NCBI RefSeq assembly: GCF_001953865.1
Contig: NZ_MQUQ01000015.1
Span: 356,026-420,025 of the forward strand
DNA: 64,000 bases
Direction: 5' to 3'
From: Amycolatopsis coloradensis
Lineage (GTDB): Bacteria; Actinomycetota; Actinomycetes; Mycobacteriales; Pseudonocardiaceae
Below are positions 1 through 9,430 of the stretch, piece by piece; the first letter of the stretch is position 1; each line of letters starts with the position of its first letter. The notes under the pieces were generated by a model. The model made no database searches and was not told where the DNA came from. It saw nothing but the letters and a program-made list of their open reading frames with translations. A program made the position numbers and the translations under genes.

Positions 1-484
1 TGGCCGCACCCAGGGGCTACCGAGGTTGTCTTGTTCTGTTCGCCGGTTGGCCGCGATCACCGGGCCGGCGTCCGGCACTGCCGAGGCGGTCGAAGAGGCC
101 GCGAACCCGAAACAGGCTGGAGTGACGCCGAATGCGCGAGAATTGTCGAGCGCATCCGAGATACCCGTGCTCGTCGCTGTTCACCGTCGCGACCGACCCG
201 GTCCTTTCCGTTCCGGTCGCGGGACACAGCAGGCGGTCAACCGCGAGAATCACCCGCCATACCACCACCTGACCCTTCCCGGCTGGGAGCAGGTCCGGCG
301 ACCTCACGAGGAGTCGCCCGATACTTGCCCGACCATCCGCTGACAAGAAGAATGCGCCTTTTCTCGCCGAGTCTCAACCTTTTCGTAACCCCTCCTTCGG
401 GCGAATGTCCCGCCGGGTTTTCCGGGGGCCGAAAAGTGACCGGTGGGTATGCGCCCGGTGCGATCAACGCTCTACCCTGCGTGG
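1..484. other. Left-end stretch without a convincing gene
   Basis: Several overlapping open frames exist on both strands, but none has a recognisable domain and they overlap each other in the way expected of random open frames in GC-rich DNA. I see no RNA gene and no clear terminator. The last 60 bases before 485 probably carry the promoter and leader of the MarR gene. The left edge could also include the end of a gene that starts outside the window. Confidence 0.4.
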
Positions 485-985
485 ATGGCGGTGGAGCAGA
501 AGGACGTGCGCTGGCTGTCCGAGCCGGAAATGGTCGCGTGGCGCTCGTACATCGTCGCCACCATGCGGCTCCGGCAACGCCTGCACCGTGAACTGGCCGA
601 GCGCCACGACGTCACGCTCGCCGACTACGAGGTGCTGGTCTGCCTCTCACTCCAGTCCGACAACCGGATGCGGATGACGGAACTGGCGAGCATGCTCGGC
701 TCGACCAAGAGCAGGCTTTCGCACCAGATGGTCCGGCTGGAGGCCGAGGGCGTCATCCGCCGCACCCGCGACCCGGCGGACAAGCGCGGAGTCGTCGCGG
801 AGCTGACCGGACGCGGCGCGGAACTACTGGAGGGTGCGGCGCCGACACATGTCGAAGGCGTCCGGGAGCACCTGATCGACCTGCTGAGTCCCGAAGAGCA
901 GAAGGTGCTGGGGCAGGCTTTCGGGCGAGTGCTGGAGCATCTGTCGGAGATCGACGGCCTCCCGCGCCTGCCGCCGGTCACCTGA
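485..985 (+). CDS. MarR-family transcriptional regulator
   Basis: This is a 166-residue winged-helix regulator. The N-terminal helices (RLHRELAERHDVTLADYEVL) are the MarR dimerisation segment. The recognition region follows (MTELASMLGSTKSRLSHQMV), and then the wing with the family signature RTRDPADKRG. The open frame extends to 443, but the ATG at 485 gives the usual family length. Members normally bind palindromes in their own or a neighbouring promoter and release them on binding phenolics or other small ligands. The gene stands alone, and the next gene is convergent. The family call is firm; target and ligand cannot be read from the sequence. Confidence 0.85.
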   Translation: MAVEQKDVRWLSEPEMVAWRSYIVATMRLRQRLHRELAERHDVTLADYEVLVCLSLQSDNRMRMTELASMLGSTKSRLSHQMVRLEAEGVIRRTRDPADKRGVVAELTGRGAELLEGAAPTHVEGVREHLIDLLSPEEQKVLGQAFGRVLEHLSEIDGLPRLPPVT

Positions 986-995
986 GTGCCACCTC

Positions 996-1030
996 GGTGG
1001 ACCCGCGCCGCGATCGACGTCGGCAGGACG
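996..1030 (+). repeat. Dispersed 35-bp element, copy 1
   Basis: This segment lies between the MarR gene and the convergent sigma-factor gene. It is nearly identical to 47291-47325, with the shared core CGCGATCGACGTCGGCAGG. The second copy also lies next to a MarR-type gene. The core contains CGATCG and CGACGTCG palindromes. The sharing is seen directly; no function is known to me. Confidence 0.55.
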
Positions 1031-1092
1031 CGACCTGACAGGTTCACGCGTTATGTCCGGTTTACGAGTTGGTTCTCAGCTCCGCCCAAGGT

Positions 1093-2240
<1,148 letters not shown>

Positions 2241-2244
<4 letters not shown>

Positions 2245-2648
2245 TCCGTGATGACGAGCGGCTCGCCCCACAACGGACGCAGTTCGAGCCACTCGTGGAT
2301 CGGTTTCCCGCCCGCTCCCGGTGCGGCCGACAGCTCACTCGCCAGTTCGAGCGCTCGCTCGTAGCTGTCGACGTCGATCACCATGAAGCCGGCGATGAGG
2401 TCTTTGGTCTCGGCGAAGGGGCCGTCGGTGACCGGCGGCTTGCCTTCGCCGTCGTACCGGACGAAGGTGCCTTCGGGGGCGAGAGCCCGCTCTTCGACGA
2501 ACTCACCGGTCTCCACGAGCCGGGTCGCGAAGTCCCTCATGTACCGCACGTGCGCCGTGATCTCTTCCGGAGCCCACTGGTCCATCGGCACGTCGTTGAC
2601 CGACGCCGGAGCGCCGCGGTAGTGCTTGAGCAGCAGGTACTTGGCCAT
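2241..2648 (-). CDS. YCII-related (DGPF) domain protein
   Basis: This 135-residue protein contains the diagnostic DGPF motif (PPVTDGPFAETKDLI) and the N-terminal MAKYLLLKHYRGAP strand of the YCII ferredoxin-like fold. It is the first gene of a two-gene operon; its stop overlaps the start of the sigma-factor gene by four bases. In this widespread pairing the YCII protein is thought to be a partner or sensor for the sigma factor, but its biochemical activity is not settled. Start ATG at 2648. Confidence 0.85.
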
Positions 2649-2766
2649 GGCGGGAAGCCTAACGAGTCTGCCGGTTCTTCTGCCTGGTGGTCTATACCTC
2701 TGATCTCTAGCCTTCTTATCGCGTCAGGTCGAAGTGTGCGTTTCTTCATCGCGAAAGGAAGAGCAC

Positions 2767-4563
2767 TTGTCCCAAGCAAAACGGAGATACACCGGCGTGC
2801 TGCTGATCGCCGGCCTCGTAGGTGGTTTGCTCGCGGGTGAGACCGCGGGTGCCGCCGCCTCCGATACCTCTACTACCTCTGTCGCCTCCACGGCCAGGGA
2901 TCACGCTCGGGCGTTGCCGCCCGGCGCGACCCCGGTGGCCCCGCTCGCCCCCGCTGTCGCTCAAGCCCAGATCGCCGCCAACCCGGTGGTCTGCGAGGGA
3001 GACGGTGTTTCCGGCAAGCGCATCGAGCTGGTCTACGTTCGTGAAGCCGGTCAACCCGACCGGTACGCCACCGTCGTGCCGTCCCTGCGTGCCTACGCGT
3101 CCGGGATGGACGACTCGTTCAACGACAGCGCCGCGCTGACGGGCGCCAGCAGGCACGTCCGGTACGTGACGACCGCCGGTGCCGGTTGCCAGGTCGCCGT
3201 CGCCAACCTGGTGGTGCCCGACGGCACGTACCTGTCCGGCACGATCCGCGACCGTGCCATCCAGGCGGGCCACTACAACGCCGACCGCGACTACATCCTG
3301 TTCTCCGACAATCCCCACACCTGCGCGGGCACCTGGGGCGACAGCGACGACCAGCCCGGTCCCGCCAACGCCTTCAACAACGGCAGGCACTACACCGAGA
3401 TCGCCGTGCCCTGCTGGGGGGTCAACGCCGTCGCCCACGAGGTGGGCCACATGCTCGGCGCGGTCCTGCCAGGGGCCCCGCACTACCAGGGCGGCGGGCA
3501 CTGCTCCCAGGAATGGGACTTGATGTGTTACGGCGACACCCAGTCCTTCGACTGCACCCAGCGTGATTTCGATCGGCTGCTGGACTGCGGCAACGACGAT
3601 TACTTCAGCACGAACCCCGTTCCCGGCAGCTGGCTCGCCACCCACTGGAACGTCGCCAACAGCGCGTTCCTGATCAAGAAGGACACCCCCGACAACGACG
3701 ACGGCCACGCCCAAGGCGGGAAGACGTACGTCATCACCGGGGCCGGCGGCGACGCGATCGACGTCGTGGGCTCGTCGACCGGCGGGCTCGTCAACCTCAG
3801 CAAACGACCCCAGACCGGCTCCACGAGCCAGAAGTGGATCCTGGGGTACAACACCGGTCTGCAACTCGTGAACGCCAACAGCCAGCTGTGCGCCGACAGC
3901 GCCCAGAGCGGGACGGCGCCCGGCACGCAGATCCTGCAGTACAACTGCAACGGCCAGAACGGCATGCGGTGGGCGTTCCAGCCGCTCGGCAACGGCAAGG
4001 TGGCGATCTTCAACTACCTGACGGGCTACGCGATCACCGACGGTGGCGCGTACCCGGCCCCGCTCGTCCAGCAGCCCTACACCGGGGCGGCCAACCAGCA
4101 GTGGACCCTGAACCCCGTCGCCGACCCCGGCCCGGAGACGGGCAAAAAGTATTACCTCTCCGTCGCCACCAACGGCAACAGCGCGGCCGTGGTCGACGGC
4201 TCGACCTCCGCCGGCGCGAAGATCACCCACGTGGCCAGGCAGAACGACAACGGCCAGAAATGGAAGCTCACCGACGCGGGCGGCGGGTATTGGAAGATCG
4301 TCAACGAGCGGAGCGGCCAGTGCCTGCGGCCGGTCTCCGGCAGCACCGCGGAAGGTGCGCTCCTCGAACAGACGCACTGCGGCTCGGCCACCAACCAGCA
4401 GTGGAAGCTGCTCCGGAGCGCCGACACGCGCTACGGACTGGTGAACCGGGCCAGTTCGCTGGCGGTGCGGCAGGTCAACAACGGCACCGCTTCGCTCCTG
4501 GAGCAACGGCCCTTCGTGGGCGGCCGTAGCGACGAGACCGTCTGGGGTCTCGTACCCGCGTAA
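2767..4563 (+). CDS. Secreted metzincin-like protease with two ricin-type lectin domains
   Basis: The predicted protein has about 598 residues. The TTG at 2767 follows a good AAGGAAG site and gives a compact signal peptide (basic QAKRRY, hydrophobic core, AGAAAS); the GTG at 2734 would add 11 residues with no clear ribosome site. The catalytic region has HEVGHMLG at about residues 224-231, then a histidine-bearing APHYQGGGHC segment and a DLMCY Met-turn, as in reprolysin-like metzincins. The C-terminal half contains two beta-trefoil segments with repeated QxW motifs (QKW, QQW). The likely role is extracellular proteolysis targeted by carbohydrate binding. The third zinc ligand is not at the standard +10 position, so catalysis is inferred. 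A terminator follows at once. Confidence 0.8.
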   Translation: MSQAKRRYTGVLLIAGLVGGLLAGETAGAAASDTSTTSVASTARDHARALPPGATPVAPLAPAVAQAQIAANPVVCEGDGVSGKRIELVYVREAGQPDRYATVVPSLRAYASGMDDSFNDSAALTGASRHVRYVTTAGAGCQVAVANLVVPDGTYLSGTIRDRAIQAGHYNADRDYILFSDNPHTCAGTWGDSDDQPGPANAFNNGRHYTEIAVPCWGVNAVAHEVGHMLGAVLPGAPHYQGGGHCSQEWDLMCYGDTQSFDCTQRDFDRLLDCGNDDYFSTNPVPGSWLATHWNVANSAFLIKKDTPDNDDGHAQGGKTYVITGAGGDAIDVVGSSTGGLVNLSKRPQTGSTSQKWILGYNTGLQLVNANSQLCADSAQSGTAPGTQILQYNCNGQNGMRWAFQPLGNGKVAIFNYLTGYAITDGGAYPAPLVQQPYTGAANQQWTLNPVADPGPETGKKYYLSVATNGNSAAVVDGSTSAGAKITHVARQNDNGQKWKLTDAGGGYWKIVNERSGQCLRPVSGSTAEGALLEQTHCGSATNQQWKLLRSADTRYGLVNRASSLAVRQVNNGTASLLEQRPFVGGRSDETVWGLVPA

Positions 4564-4567
4564 CGCG

Positions 4568-4600
4568 AAGCTCCCCAGGTCCACGGACCTGGGGAGCTTT
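4568..4600 (+). terminator. Strong hairpin terminator of the metzincin-ricin gene
   Basis: A 15-base perfect inverted repeat (left arm AAGCTCCCCAGGTCC) with a very short loop, followed by TTTG, starts four bases after the stop codon. It can end transcription from the left and may also serve the opposing tRNA transcript. Confidence 0.85.
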
Positions 4601-4612
4601 GTCTTCTAAGAC

Positions 4613-4701
4613 TGGCGGTAGCGGTGGGATTCGAACCCACGGAGGACAGAGCCCTCGCATGTTTTCAAGACATGTTCCTTCGGCCGCTCGGACACGCTAC
4701 C
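4613..4701 (-). tRNA. tRNA-Ser(UGA)
   Basis: On the minus strand the acceptor arm GGTAGCG pairs with CGCTACC, followed by discriminator G and an encoded CCA. The D arm starts TGTCCGAGCGG. The anticodon loop CTTGAAA holds anticodon UGA. A long class II variable arm is present (GCGAGGGCTCTGTCCTC), as expected for serine, and the T arm reads GTGGGTTCGAATCCCAC. All stems pair. Confidence 0.97.
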
Positions 4702-4759
4702 GCCGCCGAGGATATCCGACGAGGCTTTGCCGGGATGCTTCGGATGTAGTCGAAGCCGG

Positions 4760-5119
4760 CTAGTCGAAGTCCCAGTCGGTCAGGATCCCGACGAAGATGA
4801 AGAACCCCAAGAGCACGACGATGATCGCGACGCCGATGTAGCCGATGATGATCGCCGCGAGCGCCATCCCCTGGCCGCCTGCCTCACCGCGTTTGGCCTT
4901 CGAATGCGCGATATGCCCCAAGATGACGCCGATCAGCGAGGGCAGCCCGCTGCATACGACCAGGCTGGCGATCGACACGACCAGTGCCGCGATCGCCAGA
5001 CCCTGCTCCTGCGGCGGCTGCGGCGGGCCGTAGCCATAACCCGGCTGGTACGGCTGGCCGTACGGAGGCTGCTGACCATAGGGCTGCTGCTGACCGTAGG
5101 GGTCTTGCGGATATGTCAC
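4760..5119 (-). CDS. DUF4190-type small membrane protein
   Basis: The protein has 119 residues. It begins with a Gln/Tyr/Pro/Gly-rich cytoplasmic stretch containing repeated PYGQ units. Two hydrophobic segments follow (GLAIAALVVSIASLVVCSGL and MALAAIIIGYIGVAIIVVLL), separated by the conserved GVILGHIAHSKAKRG loop typical of DUF4190. The start is taken as GTG 5119 (VTYPQDPYG), 28 bases after the preceding gene on the same strand. The function of the family is unknown; it is common in actinobacteria. Confidence 0.8.
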   Translation of the reverse strand: MTYPQDPYGQQQPYGQQPPYGQPYQPGYGYGPPQPPQEQGLAIAALVVSIASLVVCSGLPSLIGVILGHIAHSKAKRGEAGGQGMALAAIIIGYIGVAIIVVLLGFFIFVGILTDWDFD

Positions 5120-5147
5120 CGGCTCACCGTAACCGCCGGAGCTTGGT

Positions 5148-5435
5148 TCAGGACGCCTGACTCTTCGTGGCTTTGGCGGCGATCCGCGCCTGGACCTCCG
5201 GGCGGCGCAACGGCGGCACCTTCGCCGGGGGTTGACGGCGCGCGGGCAGCTCGGAGAGCAGCCGCCGGGTGATCTCGGTGATCTCCGCGACGGCGGCTTC
5301 GAACGGCTCACGCGTGGCGTCGGAGAGGCTCTGCACCCCGGACACCTTGCGGACGTACTGGCGGGCGGCGGCCTCGATCTCGTCCGGCGTCGCCGCCGGC
5401 TCCAGGCCTCGAAGCGTGGTGATGTTCCGGCACAT
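5148..5435 (-). CDS. DUF2277 family protein
   Basis: This 95-residue protein begins with the family hallmark MCRNITTLRGLEP, followed by TPDEIEAAARQYVRKVSGVQ, which closely resembles the DUF2277 consensus. A basic Pro-rich tail follows. The ATG at 5435 places the conserved Cys at position 2. It probably shares a transcript with the DUF4190 gene 28 bases downstream. The family has no established function; the conserved second-residue cysteine is suggestive but unexplained. Confidence 0.85.
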   Translation of the reverse strand: MCRNITTLRGLEPAATPDEIEAAARQYVRKVSGVQSLSDATREPFEAAVAEITEITRRLLSELPARRQPPAKVPPLRRPEVQARIAAKATKSQAS

Positions 5436-5548
5436 GCCCCGATGGTACGTCCGCCCACCGACGCTTTCGTGCGCTTCGATCACACAGTCGGTTAGAAGCT
5501 GCCCCGGTTCGTTGACGCCGAAAAACACGGTTGGGCACTCTCGGCGGA

Positions 5549-6511
5549 GTGCCCCTCAGACCCCGCTCCCTGCGCCGTGCCCCTGTTGTCCCGATCGCCG
5601 AACCGGCCGAACCCTCCCCGATCCCGGAACAGGTCTGGCAGCGCGTCCCGATCGACGCGCTCGTCGACCTCGTCACCGAGATCCTCACCGCCCACGACCT
5701 GCCGTGGTCACGCGCCAGGATGGCCGCCGAGGCGGTGTGCCACGGCGATCTCACCGGAACCCCGGAATCCGGTGTCGCCGAACTGACCAGACTGCATCTG
5801 CCGATGCTGGTCAACGGCATGGTGCGGCCCCGCGCCGAACCGCTGATGATCGCCGACCGCGGCGCCGCCGCCCTGATCGACTACCGCCGCGCGCCCGGCC
5901 TGTGGGCCGTCGGCGACGCGATGGACCGGGCGGTGACCCGGGCAGGCCGTTACGGCGTCGGGCTCATGTCCGTCCGCGGCGTCGGGCCGTTCGGCCGCGC
6001 CGGGCACCACGCCGCGAGGGCGTTGCCGCACACCATGATCGGGCTCGTGATGGCCGCGGGCGGTGAGCACGGGACGGCCGCGAACCCGCTCGGCATGGCC
6101 GCCCCCGCCGGCGCGTACCCCGAATTCGTCCTGGACCTGGACACCCTCGCCGACACTGCGGGCGCAGCCAGCGCCTCGATTGCTGGCTTCTCCCTGCTGG
6201 TCGAGATCTTCGCCGGGGTCCTGTCGGGCGTCGGTGACCACGATCATGACACCGGCCTCATGGTGATGGCCATCGCGCCGACGACGCTCCGCAGCGCCGA
6301 AGGCTTCTACAAGGCCGCGAGCGCGTTGTTCGGCAGCCTGCTCGGCTGGGACGGCGGGACCCCGGTCCGTTACCCCGGCTGGCGCGAGGCGCAGTACCTC
6401 GAACAGTGCCAGGCGCTGGGTGTCCCGCTGAACGAGCAGGTGCACCGGGAACTCGAAGACCTCGCCAAAGCCCTGCGCCTGGCGCCGCTACAGGGCCGCG
6501 AACACGCGTGA
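5549..6511 (+). CDS. Degenerate Ldh_2-family (malate/lactate/ureidoglycolate dehydrogenase-like) protein
   Basis: The protein has about 320 residues. The order of blocks follows the Ldh_2 NAD(P)-dependent oxidoreductases: an N-terminal helical region, then ESGVAELTRLHLPMLVNG, LMSVRGVGPFGRAGHHA, IGLVMAAGG, and NPLGMAAPAGAYPEFVLDL. Residues I expect to be catalytic appear replaced: the usual SHGV block reads ESGV and the NHFG block reads GPFG. It may therefore be a non-catalytic paralogue. The start is uncertain (GTG 5549 chosen; TTG 5531 also in frame). The last codons lie inside a 21-bp repeat array. No pathway partners are adjacent. Confidence 0.6.
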   Translation: MPLRPRSLRRAPVVPIAEPAEPSPIPEQVWQRVPIDALVDLVTEILTAHDLPWSRARMAAEAVCHGDLTGTPESGVAELTRLHLPMLVNGMVRPRAEPLMIADRGAAALIDYRRAPGLWAVGDAMDRAVTRAGRYGVGLMSVRGVGPFGRAGHHAARALPHTMIGLVMAAGGEHGTAANPLGMAAPAGAYPEFVLDLDTLADTAGAASASIAGFSLLVEIFAGVLSGVGDHDHDTGLMVMAIAPTTLRSAEGFYKAASALFGSLLGWDGGTPVRYPGWREAQYLEQCQALGVPLNEQVHRELEDLAKALRLAPLQGREHA

Positions 6512-6595
6512 TCGCCGTCCAATCACGTGAGATCTCCGCTCAAGCACGCGTGATCGCCGTCCCATCACGAGAGTTCGCCGCCTGAGCACGTGAGT
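6502..6595 (+). repeat. 21-bp periodic TCACG array, short copy
   Basis: CACG motifs begin at 6503, 6524, 6545, 6566 and 6587, exactly 21 bases apart. Units resemble CACGCGTGATCGCCGTCC and CACGAGAGTTCGCCGCC. They belong to the same lattice as the arrays near 25.7 and 29.1 kb. The stop codon of the upstream Ldh_2 frame (TGA at 6509) lies in the first unit. Confidence 0.85.
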
Positions 6596-6813
6596 CACGC
6601 CAGGACGACGCGGCCGCCTTCGCCGCCGACCTCCACGACGTCGCCGTTCGTCAGCTGACGGCCGCGCCGGACCTCCACCTCGCCGTTGACCGTGACCTCT
6701 TCGGCGTCGAGGAGGTCTTTGGCGTGCGAACCGTCTTCGGCCAGGTTGGCCAGTTTGAGGAACTGGCCGAGGCGGATCGGCTCGCCGGTGATCGGGACGT
6801 CGTGGATGCTCAT
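6595..6813 (-). CDS. S4-domain RNA-binding protein
   Basis: This 72-residue protein is essentially one S4 domain: IRLGQFLKLANLAEDGSHAK, then LLDAEEVTVNGEVEVRRGRQ and LTNGDVVEV. Such YaaA/YbcJ-type proteins bind structured RNA, probably ribosomal or ribosome-associated. It starts 7 bases after the stop of the secreted protease gene on the same strand, so the two may be co-transcribed, although a functional link is not evident. The stop codon lies at the edge of the 21-bp array. Confidence 0.85.
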   Translation of the reverse strand: MSIHDVPITGEPIRLGQFLKLANLAEDGSHAKDLLDAEEVTVNGEVEVRRGRQLTNGDVVEVGGEGGRVVLA

Positions 6814-6820
6814 GGGGAGA

Positions 6821-7579
6821 TCATCCCCGCGCGTCCATCTTCCGGTACAAGGTGGCGACGTCGGTGTCGAAATAGCTGCTGTAGGACGTGTCCGGATCGT
6901 CCCCGCCGTACAGATAGCCGCCGATCACGCCGACGACGGTGCCGAGTTCGGTCGCCGGATCGGGGTCGACCACCCACGGGCCGCCGCTGGTGCCGGTCGT
7001 GAAGCCGGGGCAGGCGACGCGCAGCTGGTAGGTGTCGGCCTGGGCGCTGGTGCCGTGGCAGACGACCGGGGCTTCCCGTTCGTCGGGATAACCGGTCAGG
7101 GTGATCGTGTGCGCGAACCCGCCGCCGGTCACCAGGGTGTTGGCGCCGGTGACGCTTTCGAGGGACTTCGGGTTGCCCGCCTGACGTGCGGTCGCGAATC
7201 CGACATCGAGGTCCGGATCGGACGAATCGGCCCAGCCGTCGGGAACTTGGGGATCCGAGACGTCCCAATAGCCGTAGGGCGCGACGCCGTCGTGGTAGCC
7301 GGGCGCGAACGAGATCCCTGTCGCGTACTCGCCGCCTTCACCGTCGTGAAGGCAGTGTGCCGCGGTGAGCAGGAGATCTCCCGGGCCACTGTGGACGACG
7401 CTGGCCGTGCAGAAATGCGATCCGTCGAGGAACAACGCGCCGATCGCCGGGTTGTACCGCGGCGAGACGGGCGTGGCCCGCACTGTCGCGCCGGTGTCGT
7501 CGGCGGTGGTCTCGGCGCCCGACGAGGCGGAGCAACCGGTCAGCACGACACAGAGCGCGAACAACAGGGCGCGGCGCAT
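6821..7579 (-). CDS. Trypsin-like serine protease, predicted lipoprotein
   Basis: The protein has 252 residues. The signal peptide ends in the lipobox VLTGC with Cys16, which predicts lipid anchoring outside the membrane. The chymotrypsin-fold triad is visible: His75 in LTAAHC, Asp125 in DLDVGFA, and Ser198 in GTSGGPW. There are several cysteines able to form disulphides. The ATG at 7579 follows GGAAGG. The likely role is extracellular or periplasm-side proteolysis. Substrate preference cannot be read here. Followed closely by the S4 gene. Confidence 0.88.
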   Translation of the reverse strand: MRRALLFALCVVLTGCSASSGAETTADDTGATVRATPVSPRYNPAIGALFLDGSHFCTASVVHSGPGDLLLTAAHCLHDGEGGEYATGISFAPGYHDGVAPYGYWDVSDPQVPDGWADSSDPDLDVGFATARQAGNPKSLESVTGANTLVTGGGFAHTITLTGYPDEREAPVVCHGTSAQADTYQLRVACPGFTTGTSGGPWVVDPDPATELGTVVGVIGGYLYGGDDPDTSYSSYFDTDVATLYRKMDARG

Positions 7580-7725
7580 CGCCTTCCTTCCGCTCGTCCA
7601 CGACTGTCTTGGCTACAGATCACCATAAGTGGTCCACGAACACAGCTTGAATCGATCAACGCACAGCAAGCTCACAGCCGTAGTATGTGTTACCTCCGGT
7701 AACAGTCGAGCTGCAAGGAGCGGGG

Positions 7726-8550
7726 ATGAAGTCGTTCACGGACAAGGTCGTGGTGATCACGGGCGCCGGCTCGGGAATCGGCAGGGCGCTCGCCATCGAA
7801 CTGGCGGGACGCGGGGCGCGGCTGGCGCTTTCCGACGTCGACGCCGTTCGCGCCGCCGAAACCGTCGCACTGTGCGAGAAGCCGGGCGCCACCGCGAAAG
7901 CGTACGAACTGGACGTCGCCGACCGTGACGCCGTTCTCGCGCACGCCGAGGAGGTCGCCGTCGATTTCGGGGGCGCCAACGTCGTGGTGAACAACGCCGG
8001 GGTCGCGCTCGGCGCGACGGTCGAGGAGATGACCTGGGACGACTACGACTGGCTGATGGGGATCAATCTCGGCGGGGTGGTCAACGGCACGAAAGCCTTT
8101 CTGCCGCAGCTGATCGCTTCGGGTGACGGGCATATCGTCAACCTCTCGAGTGTGTTCGGCTTCATCGGCGTGCCCACGCAAAGTGCTTACAACGCGGCGA
8201 AATTCGCGGTGCGCGGGTTCACCGAGGCGCTGCGGCAGGAGATGCTGATCGCCCGGCATCCGGTCGCGGTCAGCTGTGTGCATCCCGGGGGCATCAAGAC
8301 GAATATCGCCCGCGACGCGCGGGGTGGCGTCGAACGGGACATCGGCAAAGCCGCCGAGGGCTTCGAAAAGATCGCGAGGACGACGCCGGAGAAGGCCGCG
8401 CGGACCATCGTGCGCGGTATCGAACGGAAGACGCCGCGCATCCTGATCGGCGGCGACGCCTACGTCATCGACGCGATTCCCCGCGTGCTCGGCTCTTTCT
8501 ATCAGCGCCCACTCGCACTGCTGGGGCGGTGGGGAATGCGGGGCCTCTGA
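7726..8550 (+). CDS. Short-chain dehydrogenase/reductase
   Basis: This 274-residue classical SDR has the cofactor loop TGAGSGIG at residues 12-19, NNAG at about 89-92, catalytic Ser in NLSSVFG (about 141), and the YNAAK motif with Tyr155 and Lys159. The ATG at 7726 follows AAGGAG; the upstream in-frame codon at 7687 has no such site. The aspartate after beta-2 (SDVDA) suggests NAD(H) preference. The substrate is unknown. It lies alone between divergent and unrelated genes. Confidence 0.88.
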   Translation: MKSFTDKVVVITGAGSGIGRALAIELAGRGARLALSDVDAVRAAETVALCEKPGATAKAYELDVADRDAVLAHAEEVAVDFGGANVVVNNAGVALGATVEEMTWDDYDWLMGINLGGVVNGTKAFLPQLIASGDGHIVNLSSVFGFIGVPTQSAYNAAKFAVRGFTEALRQEMLIARHPVAVSCVHPGGIKTNIARDARGGVERDIGKAAEGFEKIARTTPEKAARTIVRGIERKTPRILIGGDAYVIDAIPRVLGSFYQRPLALLGRWGMRGL

Positions 8551-8670
8551 ACGGAGTAACCCTCCGTGGTCCGGACGGCTCGGGATAACTCGATCGGGGT
8601 GCGTTACTTACGGCGGCGTCGGAAATGCACCACAATGCTCACGTTCGTGATTCCCCTTCCGGAGGTCCCC

Positions 8671-9324
8671 ATGCCGCGCGCAGCCCAGCGCCGTCCGTCG
8701 ACCGATGCCGCGCTCTGTGGCGGTGTGCCCGTCGAGACAGCCGAGTTGCTGGACCGGACGGGGATCATCGCGGCGAGCCTGCCGAAGCGCCGGCGCAGCC
8801 CGGAGAACGAGGTCGAGCCGCAGCCGCTGCCGGTCCGGGCCCCGGTCTGCGAACCGGTCGTCGACAAGGATCTGCGGCCCAAGGCCGTCGTCATCCATCG
8901 GCGTGCCAGGTCCTGGCTGGTCGGCGGGGCCGGGGTGGCGCTGCTCGCGATCGGCTGGTTCGCGGGCACGTTCACCCTCGAACCGGTCGACGACACCGCG
9001 CTGCCCGAGCCGCCGCTGCCCGCGGTGGCGACCCAGCAGGCCGCGCCCCCGGTCGCCCAGCCCGCGCAGCCCGCACCGGTGACCGTCTTCGTCCCGGTCA
9101 CCGTGAAGCAGCAGGCGCCCGCGCCGACGAAGAAAAAAGCCACGAAGGAACAAACCGTCGCTCTGCCGCCGTCCGGGCCGCGGCAGACGGAGCAGCCGCG
9201 TGCCGACACCGGAGCGCCGGACCGGACCACGAACGGTCTCCGGAACATGATGGATCCCGCCGCGGTGAACGCGCTGGCGATGGAAATGGCGCAGGGAATG
9301 CTGGGTTACGGCGCAGGCCGCTGA
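8671..9324 (+). CDS. Single-pass membrane protein of unknown function
   Basis: The protein has about 217 residues. A basic cytoplasmic N-terminus precedes one transmembrane segment (WLVGGAGVALLAIGWFAGTF), then a Pro/Ala/Gln/Thr-rich extracellular linker with TVFVPVTVKQQ and a lysine patch KKKATK. It ends in a helical tail NALAMEMAQGMLGYGAGR. The ATG at 8671 follows GGAGG; upstream in-frame starts at 8566 and 8635 lack one. I do not recognise the family. A role at the cell envelope is inferred only from topology. Confidence 0.65.
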   Translation: MPRAAQRRPSTDAALCGGVPVETAELLDRTGIIAASLPKRRRSPENEVEPQPLPVRAPVCEPVVDKDLRPKAVVIHRRARSWLVGGAGVALLAIGWFAGTFTLEPVDDTALPEPPLPAVATQQAAPPVAQPAQPAPVTVFVPVTVKQQAPAPTKKKATKEQTVALPPSGPRQTEQPRADTGAPDRTTNGLRNMMDPAAVNALAMEMAQGMLGYGAGR

Positions 9325-9430
9325 CCATCCGAAATCGTCTCTCCATAGTGGACACTGCCGGGCGTCGTGGGCCGGATGGCCGCTGACACAACGGAAGTGA
9401 TCGACTACCGTGAGCCAGGGGGAGGGGCTC

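Noticed and set aside
2746..4584. 612-codon open frame on the minus strand opposite the metzincin-ricin gene
   Set aside because: Low-complexity Val/Gly/Arg composition typical of an antisense shadow in GC-rich DNA; the plus-strand frame has a signal peptide, HExxH and QxW motifs.
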